Below are positions 6,565 through 14,023 of a DNA stretch of 39,477 nt, one piece after another. Position 1 is the first letter of the stretch; the number at the start of each line of letters is the position of its first letter. The translations under genes and the position numbers were made by a program. The DNA comes from JAYKGU01 sp035285585 (GTDB lineage: Bacteria; Cyanobacteriota; Cyanobacteriia; CAKZMO01). The DNA lies in contig JAYKGU010000019.1 of assembly GCA_035285585.1 (NCBI GenBank), positions 1-39,477 on the forward strand, read 5' to 3'. Below the pieces are notes generated by a model. The model worked only from the letters and a program-made list of their open reading frames with translations. It ran no database searches and had not been told where the DNA came from.

Positions 6565-8600
6565 CGTTTCTCAACCAGATCAGAGCAATTATCGCCCGCT
6601 GGTGGTCGGAGTTTACCCTCCAGACCCGGCTGATGGCGGCGGCCACCCTGGTGGTGTCGCTGCTGATGAGCGGTCTCACCTTCTGGGCGGTCAACATGAT
6701 TCAGCAAGACGCCCGCCTTAACGACACCCGCTTTGGGCGCGACCTGGGGCTGCTGCTGTCGGCCAACGTTGCGCCCCTGGTGAGCGAAGACAACCGGAGC
6801 GAGCTGGCCCGCTTCTCCCAGCGTTTTTACAGCAGCACCTCCAGCATTCGCTATATGCTCTATGCCGACGAAGACGGCAGCATTTTCTTTGGCATTCCCT
6901 TTTCCGAGTCAGAGGTGCAGAGTTCCCTCACCATTCGACGGCGCATTCAGCTCCCAGAAAGCTTTTCCCGCGAGGAGGAGCAGCCCATGGTGCGCCAGCA
7001 TCAAACCCCAGATGGCGAGGTTACCGATGTATTCGTCCCCCTCATCTACAATGAGCGCTACCTTGGCGTGGTGGCCATCGGCATCAATCCCAACCCCACG
7101 GTGGTGGCCTCTTCCCACCTCACCCGCGATGTGACGATCGCCGTTTTTGTCTCCATCTGGGTGATGGTCATCCTGGGGGCGGTCTTCAATGCTCTGACGA
7201 TTACCAAGCCGATTAAAGAACTGCTGGTGGGCGTCAAAAACATTGCCGCCGGAAACTTCAAGCAGCGCATCGACCTGCCCCTGGGGGGCGAGCTGGGGGA
7301 ACTGATTCTCAACTTCAACGAAATGGCGGAGCGGCTGGAGCGCTACGAAGAGCAAAATATCGAAGAACTGACCGCCGAAAAGGCCAAGCTGGAAACCCTG
7401 GTTTCGACGATCGCCGATGGGGCCGTGCTGCTGGATGCGGATATGAACGTGGTGCTGGTCAACCCCACCGCCCGCCGCATCCTGGGCTGGGACAATGGCG
7501 ACGCCGTGATCGGCTCCCACATTCTGCACCACCTGCCCGATGCCATTAAGCCCGAACTGACCCGTCCGCTCTATCAAATTGCTACCCACAAGTTTCATGG
7601 CGATTTGGTGCGCGATCGCGAAGCCATGGAATTCCGCCTCACTACCCAGGAGTCTAACCGCCGCACCATCCGCGTTTTGCTCACCACCGTCCTCGATCAG
7701 TCGCGGGAAAACCTCAAGGGCATTGCCATTACCGTGCAGGACATCACCCGCGAAGTGGAACTCAACGAGGCCAAAAGCCAGTTCATCAGCAACGTCTCCC
7801 ACGAGCTGCGCACGCCCCTGTTCAACATCAAATCCTTCATCGAAACCCTGCACGACTACGGAGAAGACCTCACTGAAGAGGAGCGGCGCGAATTTCTGGA
7901 TACGGCCAACCGCGAGACCGATCGCCTCACCCGCCTGGTCAACGATGTCCTCGACCTGTCGCGCCTGGAGTCCAATAAGCGCTACCGCTTTGAGGCGGTG
8001 GAGCTGACCCAGCCGGTGGAGCAGACCCTGCGCACCTACCAGCTCAACGCGCGAGATAAGGGCATCGAGCTGCTTCAGGACATTGAACCCAATTTGCCGC
8101 CAGTTTTGGGCAATTACGACCTGCTCCTCCAGGTGTTTGCCAACCTGGTGGGCAACGCCCTGAAGTTCACCAAGCCCGGTGGTCGGGTGGCGATTCGGGC
8201 CTATGCGGTGGAACCCAACCTGGCCCCCGTGCTGCCCAACTACGTGCGGGTGGAAATTTCTGACACCGGCATTGGCATTGCCCCGGAAGACCAGGAAGCC
8301 ATTTTCGATCGCTTCTTCCGGGTGGAAAATCGCGTCCACACCCTGGAGGGCACGGGGCTGGGACTCTCGATCGTGCGCAATATCATCGAGAAACACTACA
8401 GCTCGGTTCACCTGATCAGTGAAGTGGGAGTGGGCACCACCTTCTGGTTTGACCTGGCCACTTACCGTCAAGAAACGCCTTCATTTGAAGCCATGCTCTC
8501 CGCCGGAGGAAACTCCAATCGCCCCGACCCCCAGGCCGTCCAGGCATCTGATGCTGAGTTAGAGCAGTTGGCCCTCACCCTCTCCCAGGGGGAAGGTTAA
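6558..8600 (+). CDS. nblS: sensor histidine kinase NblS/Hik33 (DspA)
   Basis: Membrane histidine kinase that in cyanobacteria controls responses to high light, nutrient stress and phycobilisome breakdown, working with the regulators RpaB/SrrA. The 680 residues show, in order: a transmembrane helix (about 24-48), an extracytoplasmic domain, a second helix (about 195-215), a HAMP linker, a PAS domain (about 280-390), and a HisKA domain with phospho-acceptor His415 in NVSHELRTPL. ATPase motifs follow: N box GNALKF, DTGIGI, and GTGLGLSIV. The N-terminus resembles known NblS proteins (WWSEFTLQTRL...SLLMSGLTFW), which supports the TTG start at 6558. AAGGA lies about 12 bases upstream. The neighbour purD also fits. 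The leader is interrupted by a short repeat element. Confidence 0.95.
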   Translation: MLAFLNQIRAIIARWWSEFTLQTRLMAAATLVVSLLMSGLTFWAVNMIQQDARLNDTRFGRDLGLLLSANVAPLVSEDNRSELARFSQRFYSSTSSIRYMLYADEDGSIFFGIPFSESEVQSSLTIRRRIQLPESFSREEEQPMVRQHQTPDGEVTDVFVPLIYNERYLGVVAIGINPNPTVVASSHLTRDVTIAVFVSIWVMVILGAVFNALTITKPIKELLVGVKNIAAGNFKQRIDLPLGGELGELILNFNEMAERLERYEEQNIEELTAEKAKLETLVSTIADGAVLLDADMNVVLVNPTARRILGWDNGDAVIGSHILHHLPDAIKPELTRPLYQIATHKFHGDLVRDREAMEFRLTTQESNRRTIRVLLTTVLDQSRENLKGIAITVQDITREVELNEAKSQFISNVSHELRTPLFNIKSFIETLHDYGEDLTEEERREFLDTANRETDRLTRLVNDVLDLSRLESNKRYRFEAVELTQPVEQTLRTYQLNARDKGIELLQDIEPNLPPVLGNYDLLLQVFANLVGNALKFTKPGGRVAIRAYAVEPNLAPVLPNYVRVEISDTGIGIAPEDQEAIFDRFFRVENRVHTLEGTGLGLSIVRNIIEKHYSSVHLISEVGVGTTFWFDLATYRQETPSFEAMLSAGGNSNRPDPQAVQASDAELEQLALTLSQGEG

Positions 8601-8614
8601 ATTTTGTGCGCGTC

Positions 8615-8971
8615 CTAGCCTCCCGTCAGCACGATCGCCACGCTGATTACAATTAACCCCAGAAACAGCAGCAGAGTCGTGTTGCGCCGCAGCCAGCGGG
8701 CGATCGCCATCCCTGGTGAGCGAGGTTGAACGACCGGGGTCTCCTGCAGGGCCGGGTTGTGGTAAAGCGTACACTGCCTGGCGTAGGGCCGCTGGGGAAA
8801 ATTGCAGGTATCGTCTGCGTGGTAGGTGCAGGAGGTGCACAGGTAATCGTCCCCAGTGGCCTGGTGCAGGGGAATGCCGGGATGCCCAAACGCCTTCAGC
8901 GGGTTTTGGCAGGTGGGGCAGGCGATCGCCTGGGGATCAATGGGTTGGTGGCAACGGGGACATTCTGGCAT
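8615..8971 (-). CDS. zinc-ribbon protein with C-terminal membrane anchor
   Basis: A 118-residue conserved-type protein of unknown role. The N-terminus holds two CxxC pairs (CPRC, CPTC) forming a zinc ribbon, followed by a second cysteine set (CTSC, then single cysteines in DTCNFP and RQCTLY) that may bind another metal. The last ~22 residues are a hydrophobic helix preceded by RWLRR, so it is probably tail-anchored with the zinc domains in the cytoplasm. It is convergent with nblS, 14 bases away, and follows the TIGR03792-like gene in the same direction. Similar small proteins occur in cyanobacteria without assigned function. Confidence 0.75.
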   Translation of the reverse strand: MPECPRCHQPIDPQAIACPTCQNPLKAFGHPGIPLHQATGDDYLCTSCTYHADDTCNFPQRPYARQCTLYHNPALQETPVVQPRSPGMAIARWLRRNTTLLLFLGLIVISVAIVLTGG

Positions 8972-9103
8972 GGGTCGGGTGAAACGTGCCCGTCCGGGGC
9001 AACGCAGGCGTGGACTTCTCAGCCATCGCAGTTACAGACGGCCTCTCGTTCACTCTAGCAAAGCCGCAGGTGGCGTTTGCTCAATAAAGAGCCGGGACAG
9101 CGC

Positions 9104-9415
9104 CTAGCCCTGGGTAACTTTGCGGACCTGGTATTTCTTCCCTTCCAGCAGCTCATAGGTGCCTTCCCCCATCGCTGCCTGAAAGGCCGCTTCGGTTTCG
9201 TCCAAAACGTTCTGTGGGATGGACTGCCACAGTTCATAGGTCTCCCAATGGATGACCGCGATAATTTCTTCCAGATTGTCAGCGCTGATCCAGACTTCCT
9301 TCTTCAAAAAGCCGGAGTAGCGGGATAAAACTGCCGTCCAGATGGCCTCATCCTCTCGGACGAACTGATCCCGCAGAGGCTCATCCACTCGAAACCGTAG
9401 CCACTCCACAACCAT
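9104..9415 (-). CDS. TIGR03792-like small conserved protein
   Basis: A 103-residue protein starting MVVEWLRFRV. I chose the ATG at 9415 because AGGAG lies about eight bases upstream and the protein begins as its relatives do. A longer frame to 9571 would add 52 unconvincing residues. The sequence resembles an uncharacterised cyanobacterial family (TIGR03792) with an ABM-like ferredoxin fold: VEWLRFRV at the N-terminus, then EAIWTAVLSRYSGFLKKEVW. Some proteins with this fold are monooxygenases, but no activity can be assigned here. It is probably cytoplasmic and precedes the zinc-ribbon gene. Confidence 0.75.
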   Translation of the reverse strand: MVVEWLRFRVDEPLRDQFVREDEAIWTAVLSRYSGFLKKEVWISADNLEEIIAVIHWETYELWQSIPQNVLDETEAAFQAAMGEGTYELLEGKKYQVRKVTQG

Positions 9416-9645
9416 ATGCTTGCGCTCCTGGGACAGACCCCATTCAACTTCAAATTTGTACCATAGACAGGGGGCGATCGCAGGGGCAACCGGAGGATAG
9501 CAGCAGCGAATTTCTGCAAGACCGCACACGTCCAGGCCCAAGTCCTGTAACAATAAAGCTGTGACTGCCATGGGTGCCCATCGGTATCTTTGTGTCAGTG
9601 ACCCGGAGCCGCCTCCACCCCGCTGAAACCAAATAGGAACGCAGA

Positions 9646-9969
9646 ATGGACAGCAATAACTTCATCAAACAAATACTCATGATTGGGATCGGCACCACCT
9701 CCCTCGTGGCTGAAAAGCTCCGTGAGGTGAGTGACCAGTGGGTTCGCGATGGGAAGCTCGACTCGGAGCAGGCCAAAGGCTTTATCGATGACCTGATGCA
9801 GCAGATGCGCTCAGAGCAGACCAATTTTGAGGCACAAATGCAGCGCCAGATGCGCAACGTCCTTCAGGACCTGGGGGTACCGCGCCAGAACGAAATGGAC
9901 GAACTGCGGGGCCGCCTCGATCGCCTGGAGCGGCAGATTCGGGATCTGGAAAATCGCCTGTGGCGATAG
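9646..9969 (+). CDS. phasin-like coiled-coil protein
   Basis: A 107-residue protein similar to cyanobacterial entries called phasin family or polyhydroxyalkanoate granule-associated proteins. The N-terminus is mildly hydrophobic (LMIGIGTTSLVAEKL). The middle is a helix of Q/E/D/M-rich residues, and the C-terminus (ELRGRLDRLERQIRDLENRLW) is a clear leucine-based coiled coil suited to oligomerisation. The ATG at 9646 follows AGGA at seven bases. No polymer synthesis genes are nearby, so the granule role is a family-based guess. A heptanucleotide tandem repeat starts right at its stop codon. Confidence 0.75.
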   Translation: MDSNNFIKQILMIGIGTTSLVAEKLREVSDQWVRDGKLDSEQAKGFIDDLMQQMRSEQTNFEAQMQRQMRNVLQDLGVPRQNEMDELRGRLDRLERQIRDLENRLWR

Positions 9970-10028
9970 AAGGCAGAAGGTGGAAGGCAGAAGGCAGAAG
10001 GCAGAAGGCAGAAGGCAGAAGGCAGAAG
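9967..10028. repeat. heptanucleotide tandem repeat (GGCAGAA)
   Basis: About eight copies of GGCAGAA with one imperfect unit run from the stop codon of the phasin-like gene. The same word reappears once at 10255-10266, on the far side of two hairpin repeats. The intervening ~225 bp may therefore have been inserted into or next to an older array. Confidence 0.85.
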
Positions 10029-10053
10029 CTGATTGACGGATAAAAGTTTTAAT

Positions 10054-10120
10054 GTAGGTTGGCGTTGAGCGAAGCGAAACCCAACACCAGCGAGAGTTGC
10101 GTTGGGTTTCGCTAGCGCTC
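10054..10120. repeat. GTAGGTTGG / GCGAAACCCAAC hairpin repeat
   Basis: GCGAAACCCAAC pairs perfectly over 12 bases with GTTGGGTTTCGC, and the arms extend imperfectly to GAGCG.AGCGAAACCC. The sequence starting GTAGGTTGG with GAGCGAAGCGAAACCCAAC is a familiar interspersed repeat of cyanobacterial genomes. Only one copy was found in this window. Confidence 0.7.
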
Positions 10121-10146
10121 CACTCAGGCTTGACCTGGAGCCTGAA

Positions 10147-10238
10147 CTGCCCTCATCCCCTAGCCCCTTCTCCCCAGGGAGAAGGGGAACCGGATCGAAG
10201 TCCCTCTCCCCAGGGAGAGGGATTTAGGGTGAGGGCAG
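10147..10238. repeat. composite hairpin repeat, copy 2
   Basis: The outer arms CTGCCCTCA/TGAGGGCAG enclose two inner hairpins (CCTTCTCC/GGAGAAGG and CCCTCTCC/GGAGAGGG) joined by GGAACCGGATCGAAGTCC. The linker and ending match copy 1 at 1104-1174. This is a dispersed, highly foldable family typical of cyanobacterial intergenic DNA. Confidence 0.75.
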
Positions 10239-10292
10239 CCTGAGCAGTTACGGTAGAAGGCAGAAGATTGAAGAGTTTAGAGGGTGAATTTT

Positions 10293-10898
10293 ATGCGAGA
10301 GATTTTGATTAGTGTGGCTGTGATGGTGGTCTGTGTGCTGGTGCTGGTGGTGGCGCAGTTTACCAATCGGGGCGAGGCGATCGCCGCTGAGCAGCCCGAA
10401 CAGCCCGCCATTACGCAACCCACCCCCTCGCCCCTGGCCCAGTGGATGACTCAACCCAATTCCCCCATGACAAACCCCGACCCCACCCCCGAATTGACCC
10501 TCGCCCAGGCGACTGGCCCTGATGATACGAATCCCGCCAGTTCGGAATCCCCTGAGGTGGTGACCACGCCATCAGGATTGCAGTATATCGATCTGGTGGA
10601 AGGAGACGGAGCGACTCCCCGGTCGGGACAAACCGTATTTGTTCATTACACGGGCACCCTGGAGGATGGCACGAAGTTTGATAGCTCGCGCGATCGCAAC
10701 CAGCCTTTCTCCTTCCGCTTAGGCGCAGGGCGGGTGATTCGCGGCTGGGATGAGGGCATCGCCACCATGAAGGTGGGCGGTCGCCGCCAGCTCATTATTC
10801 CACCAGAACTGGGCTACGGCGCACGGGGCGCAGGCGGAGTAATTCCCCCGAACGCTACCCTGATTTTCGACGTGGAGCTATTGCGCATCGCCGGATAG
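10293..10898 (+). CDS. FKBP-type peptidyl-prolyl isomerase, exported
   Basis: Catalyses cis-trans isomerisation of prolyl bonds during protein folding. The start is the ATG at 10293, with AGAGGG about eight bases upstream; a GTG at 10284 would add three residues. The protein has 201 residues. An N-terminal hydrophobic helix (about residues 5-23) acts as a signal peptide or anchor, placing it in the periplasm or thylakoid lumen. A proline-rich linker to about residue 85 follows, then a full FKBP domain with VHYTGTLEDGTKFDSSRDR, the active-site FRLGAGRVIRGWDEG, and GYGARGAGGVIPPNATLIFDV. The domain appears complete. Similar exported FKBPs are standard in cyanobacteria. Repeats crowd both sides of the gene. 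Confidence 0.93.
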   Translation: MREILISVAVMVVCVLVLVVAQFTNRGEAIAAEQPEQPAITQPTPSPLAQWMTQPNSPMTNPDPTPELTLAQATGPDDTNPASSESPEVVTTPSGLQYIDLVEGDGATPRSGQTVFVHYTGTLEDGTKFDSSRDRNQPFSFRLGAGRVIRGWDEGIATMKVGGRRQLIIPPELGYGARGAGGVIPPNATLIFDVELLRIAG

Positions 10899-10935
10899 AC
10901 CCGATTTACGGGGGCGACGCAATGAACGCATATTG

Positions 10936-11007
10936 GTAGGGGCGAAGCATTTAGTAGGGACGTTTTGGAATTTCTCAAGAGGTTTCAGCCGAATGCTTCG
11001 CCCCTAC
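10936..11007. repeat. GAAGCATT hairpin repeat, copy 1
   Basis: Perfect 16-bp arms GTAGGGGCGAAGCATT and AATGCTTCGCCCCTAC are separated by 40 bases. A related copy at 13819-13888 has the same architecture with compensating changes in the arms. It lies just downstream of the FKBP gene and could form a 3' hairpin. Confidence 0.8.
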
Positions 11008-11034
11008 ACCTGCCCCAATTCAAAATCCGCAATC

Positions 11035-11123
11035 TAAGTAGAACTGCATTGAAAACCGAAGGTTAGAGAACCGGGGCGCTCCTTCGGTTCTCTAACATGA
11101 ATTTAATTGTGCTGACCTACTTA
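11035..11123. mobile_element. short transposon-like repeat, copy 2 (full length)
   Basis: An 89-bp element bounded by TAAGTAG and CTACTTA. Inside is a hairpin, GTTAGAGAACCG with CGGTTCTCTAAC. Outside that are imperfect terminal inverted repeats (TAAGTAGAACTGCATT against TAAGTAGGTCAGCACA). The 53-bp copy upstream of nblS keeps both ends and loses the right half of the central hairpin. There is no coding capacity, so it would need a transposase in trans. It abuts the 3' end of the minus-strand gene at 11139. Confidence 0.65.
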
Positions 11124-11138
11124 AAATCCAAAATGTTC

Positions 11139-11513
11139 TCAATCGTCATATCGCAGCAGCTTGCGGTAAAAAGCCTGGGAGAAGTCTGTCAGCTTAGCCG
11201 CCTTCATGTTGAACAGCACGTCGATCAGGTAATCCACAAACTCAAAGTTTGCCAGCGTTACCTCGTAACTCAGCTCCGCATTGCCATCAAACTGGAGGCG
11301 GCAGCGGGTGAGGTCAGCGGGCAGTGAGGAGACGTGCCAGGTGGCCACAAAGGGGATGCTCTCGCCGCCTTCGATGGTGCGCTTGCCCTCCAGGTTACCC
11401 CGTTGATAGAGGCTGATGGCATAGGGGAGCGCACTGCGTTTGCGGCCCTGGTAGTAGGGCATGTATACACTGACATCGCGATCGCTCGCGGGCTTCAACT
11501 TTTCGTCAGACAT
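11139..11513 (-). CDS. conserved-type hypothetical protein
   Basis: A 124-residue protein that I do not recognise. It begins MSDEKLKPASDRDVSVYMPYYQGRK and is rich in aromatic and beta-prone stretches (YAISLYQRGNLEGKR, SLPADLTRCRLQFDG), ending in a helical segment (EFVDYLIDVLFNMKAAKLTDF). There is no signal peptide or membrane helix, so it is probably soluble. The codon use matches neighbouring core genes. AAAGAGCAAG precedes the ATG at 11513 as a weak ribosome-binding site. It is divergent from the flavoprotein gene at 11646; no operon partner is visible. Confidence 0.7.
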   Translation of the reverse strand: MSDEKLKPASDRDVSVYMPYYQGRKRSALPYAISLYQRGNLEGKRTIEGGESIPFVATWHVSSLPADLTRCRLQFDGNAELSYEVTLANFEFVDYLIDVLFNMKAAKLTDFSQAFYRKLLRYDD

Positions 11514-11645
11514 CTTGCTCTTTCTCTTTACACGCTCAACATTGGTAGCCCTGGGGGTTATGGCTAAAACCGAATCAAGCCAAGCTGGGTGCTACCGACA
11601 GTATGCCCCATTCTGCTGAAATAAGCATACAAGGAGATAGCCTGA

Positions 11646-12884
11646 GTGGAAGTGGTAGTAATTGGCGGCGGTGCGGCGGGCTTTTTTGGGGCGATCGCCT
11701 GTGCCCAGGCCGCTCCCCAGATCCGAGTCATGCTGCTGGAGGCCAGCCGCACGCCCCTGACAAAGGTGAGAATTTCCGGCGGGGGGCGGTGTAACGTTAC
11801 CCACGCCTGCTTCGACCCGGCCCAACTGGTGCAGCATTATCCCAGGGGCGGACGGGCGCTGCGGGGAGCGTTTACCCGGTTTCAGCCCCGCGACACCGTT
11901 GCCTGGTTTGGCGATCGCCACATTCGTCTGAAAACCGAAGCAGACGGGCGCATGTTTCCCATCTCTGACCAGTCGGAAACCATCGTGCGGGGGCTGATGG
12001 AGGCGGCTCAGCAGGCGGGGGTGGAGCTGCGGCTGGGGGTGGCAGTGCAGTCGGTGGAGAGATCTTCTCAGGGATTTCGGCTCAGCCTCAAGTCGGGGGA
12101 GGGGATCAGGGGCGATCGCCTGCTGCTGGCCACGGGCAGCAACCCCAGGGGCTACCAGTTAGCCCAATCCCTGGGGCATCAGATCGAGCCGCCCGTCCCC
12201 TCCCTGTTCACCTTCCAGGTACCGGAGCCGTCCCTACATGAGCTGGCGGGGGTGGCTGTGGAATCTGCCCAGGTGACGCTGCGGGTTCCCGACCACAAGC
12301 CGCTCCAGCAAAGTGGGCCGCTGTTGATCACCCACTGGGGGCTGAGCGGGCCAGCGGTGCTGAAGCTATCGGCTTGGGGGGCACGGCTGCTCCACGACTG
12401 CGGCTATCGGGCGCAGGTGCAGATTAACTGGCTATCGGGTCAGACTCCAGAAACTGTCCGCCAGATTTTACAGCAGGCAAAGGAGGAACAGGCGCGGCGG
12501 GCGATCGCCTCCCACTGTCCATTCGAGCTACCGCGTCGTCTGTGGCAGTACCTGGTGCAGCGGGCCGGGATAGCGGACGACACCCGCTGGGCGCACTTGA
12601 CCAAGCAGGGGCTGCACCATCTCGTGCAGGAACTTACCCAGGGGCAGTTCGAGCTGGCGGGCAAGGGCGTATTTAAGGAGGAGTTTGTTACCTGCGGCGG
12701 CGTGCGCCTGAAAGAGGTGGACTTCAAGACGATGGAAAGCCGCCGCTGCCCCGGTCTCTACTTTGCAGGCGAAGTGCTGGACATCGACGGGGTGACGGGT
12801 GGCTTTAATTTCCAGAGTGCCTGGACGACGGGGTGGATAGCGGGACGGGCGATCGCCCAAAGCCTCAGCGGAGATAATTTCTAG
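11646..12884 (+). CDS. BaiN/YhiN-family FAD-dependent oxidoreductase (HI0933-like)
   Basis: A 412-residue flavoprotein of the HI0933 family, whose physiological substrate is unknown in most bacteria. The N-terminal FAD-binding Rossmann motif IGGGAAG is at about residues 6-12. The family signature TKVRISGGGRCNVTHA follows near residues 38-53. A second dinucleotide-related stretch (LLLATGSNP) lies near residue 160, and the C-terminal signature GVRLKEVDFKTMESR...GLYFAGEVLDIDGVTGGFNFQSAW ends the protein. The domain order is complete. The start is GTG at 11646, preceded by AAGGAG at nine bases. It is probably cytoplasmic and appears to be a single-gene unit. Confidence 0.92.
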   Translation: MEVVVIGGGAAGFFGAIACAQAAPQIRVMLLEASRTPLTKVRISGGGRCNVTHACFDPAQLVQHYPRGGRALRGAFTRFQPRDTVAWFGDRHIRLKTEADGRMFPISDQSETIVRGLMEAAQQAGVELRLGVAVQSVERSSQGFRLSLKSGEGIRGDRLLLATGSNPRGYQLAQSLGHQIEPPVPSLFTFQVPEPSLHELAGVAVESAQVTLRVPDHKPLQQSGPLLITHWGLSGPAVLKLSAWGARLLHDCGYRAQVQINWLSGQTPETVRQILQQAKEEQARRAIASHCPFELPRRLWQYLVQRAGIADDTRWAHLTKQGLHHLVQELTQGQFELAGKGVFKEEFVTCGGVRLKEVDFKTMESRRCPGLYFAGEVLDIDGVTGGFNFQSAWTTGWIAGRAIAQSLSGDNF

Positions 12885-12923
12885 AAATGTTCGTGCCTGT
12901 GCGGCTGACAATGCCTGGTATGT

Positions 12924-12996
12924 CCGCAGATTACGCAGATTTCGCAGATGAATGACTTCCTATCTGCGCCCATCTGCGAAATCTGCGGATAATCCG
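12924..12996. repeat. CGCAGATTTCGCAGATG inverted repeat
   Basis: The arms CGCAGATTTCGCAGATG and CATCTGCGAAATCTGCG match perfectly over 17 bases and extend imperfectly outward, with a ~20-base spacer. It fills the space between the convergent flavoprotein and acyltransferase genes, where it could act as a bidirectional 3' hairpin. Repeats built on the word ATCTGCG are seen in many bacterial genomes. Confidence 0.75.
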
Positions 12997-12997
12997 T

Positions 12998-13768
12998 CTA
13001 CCCTCCCTGTGTGCAGACCTCACTGGGATGCAGCCGCTTGAGGGCGTTTTCCAGGTCAGAGCGCAGCTGCTGAGCGCAGTTCTTCAGCGGTTGGGTGCAG
13101 TAGCGTCCCACCTTGAGGGGTTTGCCGATTCGCACGTCCACATCGGTACCCCAGTGGGGTATGGGATCGCTGTAGTGGATGCTAATCGGGACAATGCAGA
13201 CTCCCAGTCCGGGCTGATTGAGTTCGGCGTGCAGGGCCAAACGGGCGATACCGGGCTTGAGGGGCTGGATGTGCTCCTGGCGGAAGATATTGCCTTCCGG
13301 GAAGATGACCAGCGCTTCTTCCTCCTCCAGCAGTTCGATGCCGTGACGGAGGCTGGCGGCACTGGGATGGCGGGTGTTTACCGGAAAGCCTCCCAGGCGG
13401 CGGATGAGCCAGCCCTGGATGCCCTTCATTTCATCTGCGGTGACCATAAATCTCAGGTCGCGTCCGGTGGTACGACGTCCGGCAGTGAATGGGACGATCA
13501 GTGCGTCCCAGCGGGAGCGGTGGGTGGGGGCGAAAACGACGGCTCCCTGCTTCGGTAAATTTTCCTCGCCGGTAATTTCAATCTTGCCGAAATAGTTCGG
13601 CAACACGAAGCGGCTACCCAGTGGGTAAGCCAGTCGTGCTAGCCAGGGCGAAATGCGGGAGGTAATCTCTTTCCCTTGATGACTATTGCCCTGGTGATTG
13701 CTGTGGTCGTCTTGGGGGCGGTCTAACTCAGTTGATGCACCTTGCCCTTCGTAAGGTTTCAATTCCAT
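12998..13768 (-). CDS. 1-acylglycerol-3-phosphate acyltransferase (PlsC family)
   Basis: Probable acyltransferase converting lysophosphatidic acid to phosphatidic acid at the inner face of the membrane. The 256 residues contain the catalytic HX4D motif (HRSRWD, about residues 83-88) and the acceptor-binding FPEGN (about 156-160), with an intervening helical hairpin region. An N-terminal hydrophilic extension of ~40 residues rich in H, D and Q precedes the domain. A short hydrophobic stretch (PWLARLAYPLGSRFVLPNYF) may contact the membrane. The ATG at 13768 follows a GAGAGAG purine stretch. Several plsC paralogues usually exist in cyanobacteria, so I give no gene symbol. Confidence 0.88.
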   Translation of the reverse strand: MELKPYEGQGASTELDRPQDDHSNHQGNSHQGKEITSRISPWLARLAYPLGSRFVLPNYFGKIEITGEENLPKQGAVVFAPTHRSRWDALIVPFTAGRRTTGRDLRFMVTADEMKGIQGWLIRRLGGFPVNTRHPSAASLRHGIELLEEEEALVIFPEGNIFRQEHIQPLKPGIARLALHAELNQPGLGVCIVPISIHYSDPIPHWGTDVDVRIGKPLKVGRYCTQPLKNCAQQLRSDLENALKRLHPSEVCTQGG

Positions 13769-13818
13769 TCGGTCTCTCTCTCAGGGAATCGGAATTAGGT
13801 GGATTCGACACCCTTGGA

Positions 13819-13888
13819 GGGCCAAGCATTCGGTATAGACCTCTGGGAATCAATGATATGAAGATATCTGCGAATGCTTGGCCCCTAC
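13819..13888. repeat. GAAGCATT hairpin repeat, copy 2 (CCAAGCATT variant)
   Basis: The arms GGGCCAAGCATTCG and CGAATGCTTGGCCC match perfectly over 14 bases and are followed by CTAC, as in copy 1 at 10936-11007. Copy 1 has GGGCGAAGCATT. Both arms changed together here, so pairing is preserved. Confidence 0.8.
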
Positions 13889-14023
13889 AGGCCCACAACG
13901 GGTTGATGCCGGGTTATATCGGAATTTCTAATCCGTGTTTCCAGGCTCCAATATTTCCGATCGTATTGCTATTTCCAGCCTAAAGAATAAGGAAGGATCT
14001 GTCGTCTACCTGTGGTGTCGTTA

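Larger units (their letters stand above)
9970..10292. other. intergenic repeat cluster before the FKBP gene
   Basis: This gap holds three repeat types and no gene: the GGCAGAA array, a GCGAAACCCAAC hairpin (10054-10120), and a composite hairpin repeat (10147-10238). The FKBP promoter must lie here or inside these repeats. AGAGGG at 10279-10284 serves as the ribosome-binding site. Confidence 0.65.

Noticed and set aside
6909..8471. 520-residue frame antisense to nblS.
   Set aside because: Shadow of a GC-rich gene; no start signal or protein family features.
9967..10028. CRISPR-like or phage-type repeats.
   Set aside because: Contiguous 7-bp tandem repeat with no spacers, typical of cyanobacterial short tandem repeats.
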